DNA of 64,000 nt from Paraburkholderia sp. CNPSo 3274 (lineage in GTDB: Bacteria > Pseudomonadota > Gammaproteobacteria > Burkholderiales > Burkholderiaceae), in contig NZ_JAMBPR010000009.1 of NCBI RefSeq assembly GCF_024206475.1, forward strand, positions 100,620 through 164,619. Reading direction: 5' to 3'. How positions within the stretch are numbered: position 1 is the first letter of the stretch; the number at the start of each line of letters is the position of its first letter. The translations under genes were made by a program, and so were the position numbers. The notes under the pieces are model-generated. The model was not told the DNA's origin, did not search any database, and worked only from the letters and a program-made list of their open reading frames with translations. Shown piece by piece: positions 63,214 to 64,000 of this stretch.

Positions 63214-63756
63214 ATGAACGAAGAGTTGAGCGCACGCGTGGAAGCGCTGTTGGACAAGCAGGCCATACTCGAATGCGTGCACCGGTATTGCCGCGGAGTC
63301 GACCGCATGGACCGGGAGTTGACGCTGTCGGCGTACCACCCGGATGCAATCGACGACCACGGCGCATTCGTTGGGAATGCAGAGGAATTCGTCAACTGGG
63401 CCTTTGCGTACCATACCGGGCATCAACTCTCGCACCATCATATGGTGTTCAATCACAGTGTCGAGTTGAAGGGCGACGTAGCGCACGGGGAAACATACTG
63501 GCTCTTCTTCGGCGAGAACCGCGTCAAGCCGGACACGCTTGCGGTGGGGCGCTATATCGACCGCTTCGAAAAGCGCAATGGCGTGTGGGCGATTGCCGCC
63601 CGCGTTTGCATTTCGGAGGCGATCAACGAGCTCGCGCCGGCCGAAGTGCCTGCTGCCTGGCGGGAAATCCTGATGAGCAATGGCGTCAGTTCACGAAACC
63701 GTGAAGACGTCTCTTACGAGCGGCCTCTCACGACACGTCAGCCCAGCGAGGTCTAG
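63214..63756 (+). CDS. SnoaL-like / NTF2 family protein
   Basis: A 180-aa cone-fold protein. The SnoaL_4-type block at the start is LLDKQAILECVHRYCRGVDR, with AYHPDAIDDHGAF and HQLSHHHMVFNHSVEL, which hold the Asp/His residues used by related dehydratases and dehydrochlorinases (BaiE, LinA types). Those relatives catalyse eliminations or isomerisations on steroid-like or cyclic substrates. It ends the second cluster, 40 bp before a transposase. Confidence 0.85.
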   Translation: MNEELSARVEALLDKQAILECVHRYCRGVDRMDRELTLSAYHPDAIDDHGAFVGNAEEFVNWAFAYHTGHQLSHHHMVFNHSVELKGDVAHGETYWLFFGENRVKPDTLAVGRYIDRFEKRNGVWAIAARVCISEAINELAPAEVPAAWREILMSNGVSSRNREDVSYERPLTTRQPSEV

Positions 63757-63795
63757 TCCATTGCGTCATTGAAAAAGCACCTTATTTGGTATTCA

Positions 63796-64000
63796 ATGAA
63801 ACACATGGAAAAGATGAACTTAACCACGCTTGAGCGCAAACAATTGCTGTCGGCGGCTCGTAGTCAAACGGTGCGCGCAGCAGACACGCGGCGTGCCCGG
63901 TTGATCCTGATGCTTGACGACGGAGAGACACGTGAGGCGATCATGCAGCGGCTGCGCTGTGACTCCCGCTTCATTAGCCGTTGGTCGAGCCGGTTTCTGG
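63796..64000 (+). mobile_element. IS630-type transposase, 5' part (cut by window edge)
   Basis: 68 codons are visible: MKHMEKMNLTTLERKQLLSA, RARLILMLDDGETREAIMQR, CDSRFISRWSSRF. This is the N-terminal helix-turn-helix of IS630-family transposases, which bind the element's end. The DDE domain lies beyond the window. The left end of the element should lie in 63757-63795, but I cannot fix the terminal repeat without the right end. It marks the right border of the catabolic cluster. Confidence 0.72.

Overview
The window is a GC-rich chromosome or megaplasmid segment from a Burkholderiales beta-proteobacterium, most likely Paraburkholderia, Caballeronia or Burkholderia. The reasons are the codon bias, a Burkholderia-type trimeric porin, an intracellular PHB depolymerase with a Cys nucleophile, an IorAB/cytochrome c dehydrogenase, and many IclR/LysR-controlled catabolic genes. 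I saw no rRNA, tRNA or CRISPR. The window opens inside a circularly permuted ATP-grasp gene and closes inside an IS630-type transposase.

Layout. (a) 1-6.2 kb: ATP-grasp protein, glutathione S-transferase, PHB depolymerase, cupin, and a BMP-type binding protein followed by a nucleoside/guanine-type deaminase. (b) 6.3-8.8 kb: a 39-aa secreted peptide, an orphan ParA and an unrecognised 451-aa protein. (c) 8.8-10.6 kb: an ABC-2 exporter pair. (d) 10.7-17.5 kb: an IclR regulator, a polar amino acid ABC transporter joined by start/stop overlaps to hutD, then hutF and a hutG broken by an internal deletion, then an orphan amino acid binding protein. (e) 17.6-21.7 kb: a three-gene periplasmic molybdenum hydroxylase operon.

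(f) 22.0-42.3 kb: first catabolic cluster. It holds an IclR regulator, an acyl-CoA dehydrogenase, a dead nitronate monooxygenase, an aromatic-acid-type MFS importer, a CaiB-type CoA transferase, a porin, a flavin reductase plus luciferase-like monooxygenase pair under a divergent LysR, an SMP-30 lactonase, and a long operon (enoyl-CoA hydratase, NDP-forming acyl-CoA ligase, two paired acyl-CoA dehydrogenases, three SDRs, a double CMD-domain protein). Two promoters here share a palindrome plus TATAAT layout, and each leads to a 27-28 codon leader ORF that overlaps the next start. My inference is uptake of a carboxylic acid or lactone-type substrate, CoA activation, oxygenation and beta-oxidation-like shortening.

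(g) 43.1-63.8 kb: second catabolic cluster. It holds a truncated P450 with its ferredoxin, three related SDRs (one with a degenerate active site), an APH-fold kinase, an AveC-family membrane protein, enoyl-CoA hydratase, acyl-CoA synthetase, alpha/beta hydrolase, NmrA-like reductase, PhyH-type dioxygenase, CMD protein, AraC and two LysR regulators, a PAS chemoreceptor, a SnoaL-like protein, and a chimaeric remnant in which a frameshifted aldehyde dehydrogenase runs into the back half of a GMC oxidoreductase. TTTGTGA/TCACAAA half-sites recur at the 5' ends of several of these genes. The content looks like degradation of a hydrophobic terpenoid, steroid or polyketide-like compound, but the substrate cannot be read from sequence. 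The broken P450, ALDH/GMC, hutG and nitronate monooxygenase genes indicate ongoing decay and rearrangement.
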